A DNA stretch of 64,000 nt from positions 620,001 through 684,000 of the forward strand of contig BPKM01000001.1 in the NCBI GenBank assembly GCA_026005135.1, written 5' to 3'. The translations under genes and the position numbers were made by a program. Under the pieces are notes generated by a model. That model saw nothing but the letters and a program-made list of their open reading frames with translations, was not told the DNA's origin and did not search any database. The DNA comes from Leptospiraceae bacterium (GTDB lineage: Bacteria; Spirochaetota; Leptospiria; Leptospirales; Leptonemataceae). Each line of letters opens with the position of its first letter. Positions within the stretch are counted from its first letter, which is position 1. Below are positions 19,699 through 30,970 of the stretch, in pieces.

Positions 19699-20605
19699 AA
19701 ATCATCACATAGAAATAATTGAATGGGAATATTTTCGTTATGCTATTCTTATTGTTCTTTTTCCTTTATTTTTATTATTGCAGTTTTTATTATTACCAGA
19801 AATTCCATTTCGATTACTTCATTTAATTCAACAAAAAAATTCAATTATTTATAATTATATGAATGTTTACCCTGTTATAGTAGAACATAACACTTTTAGT
19901 AAACCTAAAAAAGGACAGATTCCAGTGTACTCTTCCATTACTTCTGGAGGTAGTGGTGGAATAACAAAAGAAGTGGGCTTTCATACTTTAACGAATTCTG
20001 ATGAACTTTTAATTTATTATTTCTCTCAAAATATTATACCAAATGATAGTTCTACAAATAAAGAAATAAATCAAAAAAATAGTTTAGAAAATCCAAATTC
20101 TCAAAATACTATTGATTTAAAAATTTCACATTCAGGTCTAAAGCAGGAAAGACAAAAGATTTCTAAAACATTAAAAGAACAACAGGAATTACCGACAAAA
20201 ATACCAGCTAATTATCGTTTTAGGAATGATTTTGCATTACGATGGGATAATTCTCCTCAATTTGCTATAGCAAGTGTTGAATTAAAAGGTTATAAATATT
20301 TTCGAGATATGTTAAGGCAGATACGTGAAAATTTTGCTCCTCCTGGTTTAAATCTTGTCTGGAGGGATTCTGCAGGAGTTGTAGTAAGTCAGCCTATAAA
20401 ACCTCAAATTGTACGAGTTCTTTTTTTATTAGATTATGATGGAACAGTTCGAGATGTTAAGATTGTATCCAGTATGGGGCAAAAACCTGTTGATGAAGCA
20501 TGTATTAGAGTTTTATTAAATCATAATTTTGGTCCTCCACCACCAGAGATTTTTGAACATGGTAATATTTTTGGCATTAATTTTATTTTTCCACCTGTTT
20601 ATTGA
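19682..20605 (+). CDS. TonB-family C-terminal domain protein, single N-terminal TM
   Basis: N-terminal hydrophobic helix; C-terminal VRVLFLLDYDGTVRDVKIVSSMGQKPVDEACIRVLLNHNFGPPP TonB-like. Confidence 0.7.
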   Translation: MYSKIKNHHIEIIEWEYFRYAILIVLFPLFLLLQFLLLPEIPFRLLHLIQQKNSIIYNYMNVYPVIVEHNTFSKPKKGQIPVYSSITSGGSGGITKEVGFHTLTNSDELLIYYFSQNIIPNDSSTNKEINQKNSLENPNSQNTIDLKISHSGLKQERQKISKTLKEQQELPTKIPANYRFRNDFALRWDNSPQFAIASVELKGYKYFRDMLRQIRENFAPPGLNLVWRDSAGVVVSQPIKPQIVRVLFLLDYDGTVRDVKIVSSMGQKPVDEACIRVLLNHNFGPPPPEIFEHGNIFGINFIFPPVY

Positions 20606-20943
20606 TATGCTTTAAGAAATCGAACTTCATTATTCCATAAACCTCTATATATTTTTTGTTTTGTTTTATCAATATAAAAAATTCCTTCTGGTAAATTATT
20701 CTCTATATAAATTTTTAAATAATTTTGAGAAATTCTATAATAACAATTTTTTATTATATCATTTTCGTAATATTTGCATATATTTTTATCTTCGAATTTA
20801 ATTATTTTTTTCTGATAAGAAGGGTAAATTTCGTATATACCATGAATTGTAAAATTGGTTTCTTCGTATTTTATTATTTCTTCTTTTTTTTTGCACGAAA
20901 AACTAAGTAATAATAAAATTAATATAGGTATGAAGGTATCCAT
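20599..20943 (-). CDS. Small putative lipoprotein
   Basis: MDTFIPILILLLLSFSCKKKEE signal peptide/lipobox. Confidence 0.55.
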   Translation of the reverse strand: MDTFIPILILLLLSFSCKKKEEIIKYEETNFTIHGIYEIYPSYQKKIIKFEDKNICKYYENDIIKNCYYRISQNYLKIYIENNLPEGIFYIDKTKQKIYRGLWNNEVRFLKAYQ

Positions 20944-23018
20944 ATACCATCCTTTCGAATTTTAATAACAAAATTTCTATTAAGTTTGGTTTCTTTATTA
21001 TAAAAATAAAAATTTAATTTTCCCCCATTAAAAATATTATAATTTCCAAATCCTCTTAGTATATATTTTTCATTTTCTGTTTCAATTTGGATAGGAGTAT
21101 AAATAACACCATAGCTGGAATAATTTATTTTTAATTGAACTGGAATATTGGCTAAATCTATACTTAAAAGTTTTTCTATCATCTCTCTTCTATAATCATT
21201 TTCTATTATGATTGAATCAACTTCAAATTTTAAATTACTTGTGTTATTTAAATAAAAATCTGCAATATATATTCCATTAAAATTAGAAGTATATGAAAAT
21301 AAAGTTCTATTGATATATTTTTTACAATTTTTGCATAGGAAAGGTAGTTCAAGTTCTGGTTGTTTTAAATCAAATAATAAAAAAAGATTATGATAAGGTA
21401 CCATCTGTAAATAATCAATATTATATTGAATAGTAATATGGGATTTCTGATTATCTCCATTTAATGATAAAGTTAATATTTTATCATTGGTTATAAAATT
21501 ACCTTTTAGCTCTGGTATATTTTTTTGTTTCGAATTAAGAAATTGAATATTATTATTAATAGAAATATTTTTTAAATAAATTTTATAAAAATTAGAATTA
21601 GAAAATTTATTTTCCCAGGCAGGTCCAAGGTCTTCATATTTTGGTGCATTTTCTTTTGTTGCATCTTTGATATAATAATTATATAAATCAGAAAATAAAT
21701 CTAATAATACCTGATAATTAGTTTCTAATAGTGTAAATGTTCCGTTGATTTTCCATGATGGAAAAAGATTAAAATCAAAGTTCAAACTTGCATTATAGTT
21801 GAAATCTAATGAATTTATTGTTCCATCGATATTTAATAAAAATTGATTCATTGAATTGGAATTAATTGTTGCATTTTTTAAAAATATAATGGGAAAAAAT
21901 TTCTCTTGTAGTAATATAAACTTATTAAGATTTATGATTGAAGAGAGATCAAAATTTTTATTAGATTCAAAAATCTTTATATCAAAATCAATATTTCCTT
22001 TAGAATTGATTGGTGTTTTAATATTAGAATTGTTAATAAATAAATTTCCAGATAATTTAATATTATTGTTGTTTTCATTATGTACTTTTTCGAAATATAA
22101 TTTTGATTTATCAAATTGAATTTCGAAACTTTGATTTAAATAATCTCTCAAAAAAGCTTTAATTTCCGTAAATTTTATTTTACCTCGAATATCCTTTATA
22201 TTTATAAATAAAATATTAGAATTAAACTGATGAAAATCTCCATATATATTTAATGCATATCCTTCATCAGTAAAATCTATTGAACCTTTTCCTGTTATAA
22301 AAAATGAAATGCTTATATTGTTTTTTAAAATTTTAGAGAAATTATGATATACCCAAATATCATTTAAAATTGTTTTCTTGGGTAAGAATTTAAAATGATT
22401 TAAATTAAAATGAATTCTGTTTTGTAATTTACTGATATTCCATTTACCAAAAATATCAATATTATCTTTATTTTCTTTGCCATATTTACCTTTAATTGTA
22501 ATTTCTTGTTTGTTTTCTGGGATAAATAAAAGATTTAAATCTGGAAAATTATATTGGTGATTCTGGAATTTTGCACTATAAATTTCTAACTCTATAGAAT
22601 ATTGTATTAATAATTTAAAAATTTGATTTATTATATTATTTATATTAACATTATTTTTAAAATTACAATCTAAATTAAAAATGAGTATTTTTTTTGGTTC
22701 TAAAGTATAGAGTAGTTTCAAAAAATTAAATTGAATTATAATATGATCAATTTTACATATTTCTTTTGTTTCTGGTATATAAATTTTAATGCCGTTAATA
22801 CGTAAACCTCTTAAAATATGGTAATTTGTTCCTAAGTACTGAAATTCAATCTTATTATTATCGTATGAGATTTCATTTATAATTTTATCACGAAAAAAAT
22901 GATTGATAATATCCTGATTTTTAATTTTTTCTTCGATAAGATAGTTAATAGTAAAAATAGTTATAGCTAATAATAAAATACATAGAAAAATTATTAAAAT
23001 ATGTTTTTTATAATTCAT
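20919..23018 (-). CDS. AsmA/TamB-like single-pass envelope protein
   Basis: N-terminal TM anchor followed by ~650 aa of beta-rich, Asn-rich sequence; layout resembles AsmA-like/TamB proteins. Confidence 0.45.
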   Translation of the reverse strand: MNYKKHILIIFLCILLLAITIFTINYLIEEKIKNQDIINHFFRDKIINEISYDNNKIEFQYLGTNYHILRGLRINGIKIYIPETKEICKIDHIIIQFNFLKLLYTLEPKKILIFNLDCNFKNNVNINNIINQIFKLLIQYSIELEIYSAKFQNHQYNFPDLNLLFIPENKQEITIKGKYGKENKDNIDIFGKWNISKLQNRIHFNLNHFKFLPKKTILNDIWVYHNFSKILKNNISISFFITGKGSIDFTDEGYALNIYGDFHQFNSNILFINIKDIRGKIKFTEIKAFLRDYLNQSFEIQFDKSKLYFEKVHNENNNNIKLSGNLFINNSNIKTPINSKGNIDFDIKIFESNKNFDLSSIINLNKFILLQEKFFPIIFLKNATINSNSMNQFLLNIDGTINSLDFNYNASLNFDFNLFPSWKINGTFTLLETNYQVLLDLFSDLYNYYIKDATKENAPKYEDLGPAWENKFSNSNFYKIYLKNISINNNIQFLNSKQKNIPELKGNFITNDKILTLSLNGDNQKSHITIQYNIDYLQMVPYHNLFLLFDLKQPELELPFLCKNCKKYINRTLFSYTSNFNGIYIADFYLNNTSNLKFEVDSIIIENDYRREMIEKLLSIDLANIPVQLKINYSSYGVIYTPIQIETENEKYILRGFGNYNIFNGGKLNFYFYNKETKLNRNFVIKIRKDGIWIPSYLY

Positions 23019-23035
23019 TTTCTGAGTACGAAATT

Positions 23036-26020
23036 ATGAAGTTTAGTTATAGGATCAATTCAGTTTTTTGTTTATTCTTAGGATTATTGATTTCTTTTGA
23101 CTTATATTCACAGAATAAAATTCAATCGCTTAGTAGTAAAAATTGGAAAAAATTAGAAAGTAAAAATATCATTTTGTTTTATCCAGACAATTATGGTTAT
23201 TTAGCATTAAAAACCTTATCTATTGCAGAAAAATCTATTTTGTATTATTCTTTGATTTTAAATCATCAATTATCTCATCAGGTAATAATTTTTATTTATC
23301 CCTCTTTTCGTGATTTTCAATCCAGTAATATTTATCCTTATCATTTGCCAGAAGGAATAGGTGGATATACAGAACCATATTTTGAACGAGTTGTTATTCC
23401 ATTTAATGGAAAAGAAGATGAATTTTTCCATACATTAAAACATGAGTTAGTTCATTCTTTTCAATATGATTTACTACTACATTATTATGAAGATAGAAAT
23501 ATAAATTTACCTCTATGGCTTATTGAAGGAATGGCAGAATACTTAAGTATCCAAACTGGTGGGAATATGAATGAATATTTAAGAGATTTGGTTCTTTCCA
23601 AAAAATTACCTGATTTATTTCAATTAACCAATAATGATGGTTATGCTAATTATAAAATTGGTCAATCAATTATGTATTTTATTCATACTCAATGGTCTAT
23701 ATCTCATATAAATTTATTTTTTCGTAATATATTATTAAAAAAAGATATTCAAAAAAGTTTTATTTTAACATTTAATATAGATATTTTTAATTTTAATTTA
23801 AAATGGAAAGAATTCATATATAATATTTATAAAGATACTTTATCGAATCAGGAATTTAAAAATCGCTATACTTTTCGCTATTATGATATATTAAATGATA
23901 ATATGCCTTTTCATTATAAACCTGCCATTTCTCCTGATGGAAAATATCTATCTTATATCACTTATGATAAAATTTATCCAGCTATTGTTATTCAATTTGT
24001 ACCTGATTATTATCTAAAAGAAGAAGAGTTAAATAAAAGAAAGATCATTTTACATTATTTAAGAGATGAAAATTTCGAAGAATGGCAACCTCTAAATACC
24101 CAATTGAATTTTGATAGTTCCGGTCAATATTTATTTATACCAACCAGAAATAAATCTCAGTTAGCTATTATAAAATATCATATCTTTGAAAAAAAAATCA
24201 GAGAAATTTATGAATTACCATTTGATACGATTGCAGAACCATCGTTTCATATTGTTCATAATAAAGAATTGATAATTTTTAAAGGAACTATTCATGGTTT
24301 TACAGATATATATGTATTAGATGTAGCATCGAAACAGATCAAAAAGTATACAAATGATTTTAAAGACAATTTTTCGCCTGTTTTTAATTTTGATGGTGAT
24401 AGTATATTATACTTACAAAAAGAAAAAAATATTTATAATATTATAGAATTATCTCTTGAGACCAGATCTAAAAACATAATTTTAAAAAGCACTAAGGAGA
24501 TTAAATCTATAAAAGAAGGTTTTTATAAAATTAATAATCAATGGCAAAAAGGTTTATATTATATTAAATATATTAACAAAAAATATTTATTAATTTTTTA
24601 TAATTATAAAGATAAGAAAGAATATAAAATTATCGAACAGAGTAGAGATATATTAAACTTTGATTTATATATTAAAAAAATTTCCCAAAACGAATATTCT
24701 TTAAGAATTGTATATTCTACTTTAGAAGAAGGAGTATATGAAATTTTTGGTTATGATTTATCGAAAAATAGAACTAAATTATTGGATTCTTATCAAATAA
24801 AAGAAACGTTAAATATTCCGCAGGTAAATTCTTTAGAGGAAAAAGAAAATCTATTATCTGAAAATTCAGAAAATCTGGATAATAAACCTACAATACATTT
24901 AATGAATTTTTTTTCGAATTATAAGAATTATTTTTATAGAAATGGATATCCTTTTATTGCTTTAACTGGTGCGGTAGATAGTGAAGGGAATTCCAGCCTT
25001 GTTTTCTTAGGTTATGGAAGTATTTCTGATTTACAAAATAAGCATCAAATCGATGCATTTTTAACCTATCAAGAAAAACCAGTTATATTAAATGGAGAAA
25101 TTAAATATGGTTATAAACTTAATAGACTTTTATTTTATACAGGTGTTTATAGTTATAATGGTATATTTGCCATTTTAAATCCATTGGATTTAAGTTTAAA
25201 TCACATCATATATAATCCTTATCAAAGGTTATTATCAAATTCTACATATGGATTTTATAGCGGTTCAGAATTTTATTTTAATCAATATCAGGCTATTGGT
25301 TCACAGATTAATATAGGAAGAGAAGAACAGATTTATTTACCACGTTTACCAGAAGAACGTCCTAATGATGATGTTTTTAAAAATCATATAACTTTACGTT
25401 TTTATTATAGATATGATAATGCAAAATATACATTATTGGGACCCTTAGATGGTTATGCGATTTTATTTGGTTATGAAATTCCAGTAAAATCGAATTCTTA
25501 TGATAAAGAAGTATATCAAACAATAATGGAATTTCGTTATTATTATTTATTTAAAAATTTTTCTCTTTTTGCTTATCGATTCTTTATTGGTGCACAAACT
25601 GGTAAAGATGCAAAAAATTTTCCCTATCGAATTGGTGGTTATTCAACCATTAGAGGATATGATTTTCAGAAATTTGAGGGTCGTTATGCTTTTTTAATGA
25701 ATATAGAATATCGTTTTACATTTATTGAACAATTGCTATTTGGTTTTCCATTCCGATGGAGTCCTGGATTGATTCGAGGTTCAATATTTTTGGATATGGG
25801 AGCAGCTTTTGATGAACCGAAAATATTTCAGGCATTTGAAGGAAAAAAAACAAAAGATTTAAAAGCTTCTATTGGTATAGGTTTACACTGGAATAATTTT
25901 TTATGGTTTATATTTCCTGGTGCTATTATGAAAATTGAATGGGCTTCTCCTTACGATGGAAAAAAAACATTACCTTTTAATAAATGGCAGGGTAGATTTT
26001 CTCTTGGATTTGTATTTTAG
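23036..26020 (+). CDS. Gluzincin-type metalloprotease + beta-propeller + Omp85/BamA-like barrel fusion
   Basis: Signal peptide; HTLKHELVHSFQYD (HExxH); propeller-like repeats (ISPDGKYLSYITY, FNFDGDSILYLQK); C-terminal RIGGYSTIRGYDFQKFEGRYAFLMNIEYRF...GSIFLDMGAAFDE typical of bacterial surface antigen barrels. Confidence 0.75.
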   Translation: MKFSYRINSVFCLFLGLLISFDLYSQNKIQSLSSKNWKKLESKNIILFYPDNYGYLALKTLSIAEKSILYYSLILNHQLSHQVIIFIYPSFRDFQSSNIYPYHLPEGIGGYTEPYFERVVIPFNGKEDEFFHTLKHELVHSFQYDLLLHYYEDRNINLPLWLIEGMAEYLSIQTGGNMNEYLRDLVLSKKLPDLFQLTNNDGYANYKIGQSIMYFIHTQWSISHINLFFRNILLKKDIQKSFILTFNIDIFNFNLKWKEFIYNIYKDTLSNQEFKNRYTFRYYDILNDNMPFHYKPAISPDGKYLSYITYDKIYPAIVIQFVPDYYLKEEELNKRKIILHYLRDENFEEWQPLNTQLNFDSSGQYLFIPTRNKSQLAIIKYHIFEKKIREIYELPFDTIAEPSFHIVHNKELIIFKGTIHGFTDIYVLDVASKQIKKYTNDFKDNFSPVFNFDGDSILYLQKEKNIYNIIELSLETRSKNIILKSTKEIKSIKEGFYKINNQWQKGLYYIKYINKKYLLIFYNYKDKKEYKIIEQSRDILNFDLYIKKISQNEYSLRIVYSTLEEGVYEIFGYDLSKNRTKLLDSYQIKETLNIPQVNSLEEKENLLSENSENLDNKPTIHLMNFFSNYKNYFYRNGYPFIALTGAVDSEGNSSLVFLGYGSISDLQNKHQIDAFLTYQEKPVILNGEIKYGYKLNRLLFYTGVYSYNGIFAILNPLDLSLNHIIYNPYQRLLSNSTYGFYSGSEFYFNQYQAIGSQINIGREEQIYLPRLPEERPNDDVFKNHITLRFYYRYDNAKYTLLGPLDGYAILFGYEIPVKSNSYDKEVYQTIMEFRYYYLFKNFSLFAYRFFIGAQTGKDAKNFPYRIGGYSTIRGYDFQKFEGRYAFLMNIEYRFTFIEQLLFGFPFRWSPGLIRGSIFLDMGAAFDEPKIFQAFEGKKTKDLKASIGIGLHWNNFLWFIFPGAIMKIEWASPYDGKKTLPFNKWQGRFSLGFVF

Positions 26021-26026
26021 ATAAAA

Positions 26027-26103
26027 TGGCGGGATAGACGGGACTTGAACCCGCGACCTCTGGTGTGACAGACCAGCGCTCTAACCAGCTGAGCTACTAC
26101 CCC
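26027..26103 (-). tRNA. tRNA-Asp (GTC), CCA encoded
   Basis: GGGGTAGTAGCTCAGCTGGTTAGAGCGCTGGTCTGTCACACCAGAGGTCGCGGGTTCAAGTCCCGTCTATCCCGCCA folds as a cloverleaf with GTC anticodon. Confidence 0.95.
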
Positions 26104-26246
26104 GTTGGAAACCAAATAATTATTTTTATATATTTCGTCAATCCAAAATTCTATTTTGATATTTAAAATAGTGTATTTTTATCATAAATCATTATAGAAA
26201 TTTTAAAAACATTGAAAATTTTACGATAATAAAAAAAATAGGGATT

Positions 26247-28231
26247 ATGTTAGATATAATAAAAAACAAATTAAAATCAATTACTGGCCTTTTAATTATA
26301 ACAGTCCTTTTAACAAGTTTAATACCAGCCATTTTAAATTATGCATTTGATTTTTACTTAATTTATAAAGAGTCTATTAATACTGCCAATGAAGAAGTTG
26401 TGCTTTATGCTGAAAATTCTCTTATACATATTAATGAATATTTTGAACAGTCTAAGAATGTTTTGGAAATAGTTGTTAAAACGCAAGATTGGGATAATCT
26501 TAAAGAAATAGAAAATTATATTTCTAAAATTCAAAATATATACTGGAATAAATTATTTCATCATATTATGATTTTAAATGAAAATGGAACCGTTATTATA
26601 AGTCCTATTCATAATAACATTTCCCATAAAAATGAGAAAATCAATATTGAAAATTTAAATTTTAAAAATAATGAATATATTATTACTGAATTTCATTTTT
26701 TTAAAGAATCGAATCATTTTCATCCTTTAATGATTTTTAAAATACCTCAAAAGAATTATTACTTAGCTGCTGAAATTGAATTAGATGCCTTTAGGAAGAT
26801 AATGAATAATGAAATTTTAACAACTTATATTTTAGATCAAAATCTAAATGGCTTTGGTATTGAAAATAACGAATTACAAATAATAAAAAATATTTCTCAA
26901 CATGGCATTTATCAAGATATTAAAAATTTAAAGCCAGAACAATTTTTTTGTAATTTTTATCATAATCATTATGGTGTTTATGTTTATTCCTGTGCTCTAA
27001 AATCCCAAGAATTTCCTTATACCTTAATTACTGAAATTCCAGCAGAAAAGATCTTTCATTTAATGAAAATACAAATTATTCGAACAACCATTGTATTTTT
27101 CTCTTTTAGGAGCTATCATTATTTATATATTATATAAAATTGCTCAGCGTTTTATTCATCCTATAAAGCAAATATCTTCTGGTATAGAAGATATGGAAAA
27201 AGAAAAAGGATTAAGTTTATCCTTAGAAGCTTCTACTGGTATTGAAGAAACAGATCTGTCTGGTAGAAAAATTTAATCAATTATTAGAAAAAATTGGGCA
27301 ACTTATTCAGGATATTCGTTCAACATCAGAAAATATTGATAATTTATTTATTACTGTAAAAAATACTTCTCAGATATTAGAAAAGGGGGCTATTGATCTA
27401 TCTTCCATTATGGAAGAAAATAGTGCTTCTTTACAGGAAATTAATACCAATATGGAAGATATAGAAAAAATAGGAGAAAAAAATTACGAAAGTGCTAAAG
27501 AAATACAGGAATTAATTCAAACCAATCTTGCAAATTTAAATAAACTTGGTAATAATTTGGAACATTTAGCAGTAATTTCTAAAAATACAGCAAACTTTAC
27601 AAAAGAAAGTAAAAATCAATCAGAACAATTAAAGAATATGATGTATGCTATACAGGAAACATCAGAACGTATAACAGAAATTTTAAATATTATACGAGAA
27701 ATCTCAGATAGAACCAATTTATTATCATTGAATGCTTCTATAGAAGCTGCAAGAGCAGGAGAATCTGGTAAAGGTTTTGCAGTTGTTGCACAATCCATTT
27801 CTAATTTAGCAGAAACTACGGAAAAAAGCGTTCAAGATATAGAAGAACTTATTGAACAGACAACCAATCAAATGAATCAAGCAATACAATATATTGATAA
27901 ATCTTCTGAAATGATGAATAAAAGTTATGATATGGTTTCCTCTTTAGATAAAGAAGTTCAAAATTCTAAGGATATTGTAAAAAATCAGTTAGAACGTTCC
28001 AATAAGATTTGGGAAAATGCAAATAAGATGACTACGATTGCTACAGATACATTTAATTCTATCAAGTTCATAAAAAACATTATTAAAGAAATCCATCTAT
28101 CCATAGACGAAGCAAGTAAACTATCTTTACAATTTACAGAAATTTCTAAAAAATTGAATGATGCAGTAATAAATCTGGATAATGATGCGAAAAAATTAAA
28201 AAAACAAATTAAGAGATTTTCTAAGACTTAA
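26247..28231 (+). CDS. Methyl-accepting chemotaxis protein (sensor, HAMP, MCP signalling domain) split by two +1 frame breaks
   Basis: [46 protein letters not shown]; three overlapping ORFs (26247-27137, 27091-27276, 27242-28231) form one protein. Confidence 0.85.
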
Positions 28232-28273
28232 TTTTTTATTGTCTGTGTAAAATAAGAAAAATTTTTATTCGTA

Positions 28274-29716
28274 ATGTTATTTAATTCTTTTGAATTTATC
28301 TTTTTATTTGTACCAATTGTTTTTTTTATTTATTTCCTTTTAGCAAAATTTAATAGAAAAGCTTCTCGTATATGGTTAGTAATTTGTAGCCTTTTTTTTT
28401 ATAGCTATTGGAAATTAGAATACTTACCTTTAATAGTAATAAGTATTATTATAAATTTTACCATTGGTTATTTTATTTCCCAGGAAAAAAACAAAAAAAT
28501 TCTATTAATGTCTGGGATCCTTTTTAATTTATTTCTTTTAGGATATTATAAATATTATGATTTTATTATAGAAAATTTAAATCTTTTTCTTGAGAAAAAA
28601 TTACCTTTACTTCATTTAGTATTACCTCTTGGTATAAGTTTTTTTACATTCCAGCAAATTGCCTATCTCGTTGATAGTTATAAAGGAGAAACTAAAGAAT
28701 ATGATTTTTTTGATTATGCTTTATTTGTTAGTTTTTTCCCACAATTAATTGCAGGACCTATTGTACATCATAAAGAAATGATGCCTCAATTCGAAAGTAA
28801 AGAGAATTTAAAGATTAACTATAAAAATATAGCGATAGGATTATTTTTATTTAGTATAGGTTTATATAAAAAAGTTATATTGGCAGATAACCTTGGTATA
28901 ATTGCAGATACAGGATTTAATAATCCAGAAAATATTGCCCTTTTCGATGCATGGCTTGCAAGTTTAGCTTTTACATTCCAAATCTATTTTGATTTTTCTG
29001 GATATTCCGATATGGCGGTAGGATTAGGACGTTTATTTAATATACATATTGTATGGAATTTTGATTCTCCATTTAAGACAAATAATATACAGGATTTATG
29101 GCGAAAATGGCATATAACCTTATCTCGCTTTTTAAGAGATTATATATATATACCTTTGGGTGGAAGTAGAGTTTCGAAATTAAGAAGCTATTTTAATTTA
29201 TTTATAACATTTGTAATTGGTGGAATATGGCATGGGGCAGGCTGGACTTATATTATCTGGGGAGCATTAACAGGTATTGGAATTATTTTACATAAATTAT
29301 GGAAAGATGCAGGTTATAATATTCGTAATAATTTTTTTGCAATCACTATAAATTTTATATATTTTCATTTGGGTAGTGTTTTTTTCCGTTCTGATTCTCT
29401 TAAAACAGCTTTTGAATTTTTAAAAGGTATGTTTGGTTTTAATCAAATCATTTTACCAGAAAGTTTTAAATTTTTAAATTTAGACAATTCTATTGAATAT
29501 TTGAATTTAGGAAGTAAAATTTTAAATACAATCCATGCAGATTATGGTTTATATTTTTTATTTGCATTTATAATTGCATTTTTGGGAAAAAATTCTCGAG
29601 AATTAACAGAATATTTTAAACCAAATATTTTTTATTTTATTTTTACTGTATTTTTATTTGTAACTTCTGTTGTAAATTTATTAAAAATTTCTAAATTTTT
29701 ATATTTTAATTTTTAA
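28274..29716 (+). CDS. MBOAT-family O-acyltransferase (AlgI-like)
   Basis: LPLGISFFTFQQIAYLVDSYKGE, FFPQLIAGPIVHHKEMMPQF, FDFSGYSDMAVGLGRLFNI, RKWHITLSRFLRDYIYIPLGGSR, FVIGGIWHGAGWTYIIWG. Confidence 0.95.
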   Translation: MLFNSFEFIFLFVPIVFFIYFLLAKFNRKASRIWLVICSLFFYSYWKLEYLPLIVISIIINFTIGYFISQEKNKKILLMSGILFNLFLLGYYKYYDFIIENLNLFLEKKLPLLHLVLPLGISFFTFQQIAYLVDSYKGETKEYDFFDYALFVSFFPQLIAGPIVHHKEMMPQFESKENLKINYKNIAIGLFLFSIGLYKKVILADNLGIIADTGFNNPENIALFDAWLASLAFTFQIYFDFSGYSDMAVGLGRLFNIHIVWNFDSPFKTNNIQDLWRKWHITLSRFLRDYIYIPLGGSRVSKLRSYFNLFITFVIGGIWHGAGWTYIIWGALTGIGIILHKLWKDAGYNIRNNFFAITINFIYFHLGSVFFRSDSLKTAFEFLKGMFGFNQIILPESFKFLNLDNSIEYLNLGSKILNTIHADYGLYFLFAFIIAFLGKNSRELTEYFKPNIFYFIFTVFLFVTSVVNLLKISKFLYFNF

Positions 29717-29727
29717 TTGGATATATT

Positions 29728-30918
29728 ATGAAAGATCAAGAACAAAAATTATATAAGCAATTCACTTATAAGAGTATATTAACAATAATTATATTATTAT
29801 TGATTGTAGCCAGTTTAAATTATTTTTTTGATCCTTACGGTATATATAATAATAGAATTATTATAAAAAATTTAAATGATAGAAAACCTATGATAAATTC
29901 TCATACAAGAATCCATAAGACACAGAAGGTTTTTTTAAATCATTATGATTGTATTTTTCTTGGTACCAGTCGTGTAGAAGCAAGTATGGTATTTGATAAG
30001 TACCAGAATTATATAAAAAAATATTGTAATTCATATTATAATGCTGCTTTAAGTTCATCGAATATCGTGGAAATGTATTATATGCTATTATTAGTATTAA
30101 AATATAGTAAACCCAAAAAAATTTTTTATGGATTGGATTTTTTACAATTCAATGCAGAAACTATCAATTATAGTTTATTGAATCTACCTTTTTTCGAAAA
30201 ACCTTTATATACCAGAATTACATATTTATTTTCTTATGATATGATTAAAGATATGATACGTACATTTAAATCAAAAGAAGAAAGTTATTATGATGAATAT
30301 GGAGGTTGGAATATAGAAAAGAATTATTTAATGAAATTTCCTAATATTAATTTAAATACAATTTTTTTAATAAACGAAAAGGCTTTTTATTATAATTTTT
30401 TTAAAGAATTTTCATATAAAAGTAATAATATAAATACCTGGGAATATTATATAAAAATATTAAAATTAATGAATGATTATCCAGATATAGAGTTTTATTT
30501 TTATATTAATCCATTTCATGCCAGATTATTAGAAGTAATGGATTTAAGAAATATGTATGATTTATTTGAGCAATGGAAAAAGGAATTAGTTTTAAAAAAT
30601 AAAAATTTTGCATATCAAACACCGATTTATGATTTTAGTGGATATAATTTTATAACCACAGAACCAGTAAATGAAAATACAAAAGAATCATTATATTTCT
30701 ATGATAGTTCTCATATAAAAAAGATTGTAGGAATTTATATTTTAGACTATATCTTAAACCAAAATAAGAAACATGATTTTGGAATAAAGTTAACAAATCA
30801 TAATATTGCGTTTTATTTAAGGGAACAACAAAACAAGCGAAAAATCTGGAAAGAAAAAAACAAAAAAATTATTAATCAAATCAGAAATTTTATTATTAAT
30901 CAGAAAATATCATTTTAA
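29728..30918 (+). CDS. AlgX/DUF1574-like partner of MBOAT acyltransferase
   Basis: TM anchor, FFDPYGIYNN, CIFLGTSRVEASM (GTSR block), FYDSSHIKKIVG; directly follows MBOAT gene. Confidence 0.55.
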   Translation: MKDQEQKLYKQFTYKSILTIIILLLIVASLNYFFDPYGIYNNRIIIKNLNDRKPMINSHTRIHKTQKVFLNHYDCIFLGTSRVEASMVFDKYQNYIKKYCNSYYNAALSSSNIVEMYYMLLLVLKYSKPKKIFYGLDFLQFNAETINYSLLNLPFFEKPLYTRITYLFSYDMIKDMIRTFKSKEESYYDEYGGWNIEKNYLMKFPNINLNTIFLINEKAFYYNFFKEFSYKSNNINTWEYYIKILKLMNDYPDIEFYFYINPFHARLLEVMDLRNMYDLFEQWKKELVLKNKNFAYQTPIYDFSGYNFITTEPVNENTKESLYFYDSSHIKKIVGIYILDYILNQNKKHDFGIKLTNHNIAFYLREQQNKRKIWKEKNKKIINQIRNFIINQKISF

Positions 30919-30970
30919 TTTATTGATATTATAAAAAGTTGCAGGATTTTTATTTATAATTATATTTATT

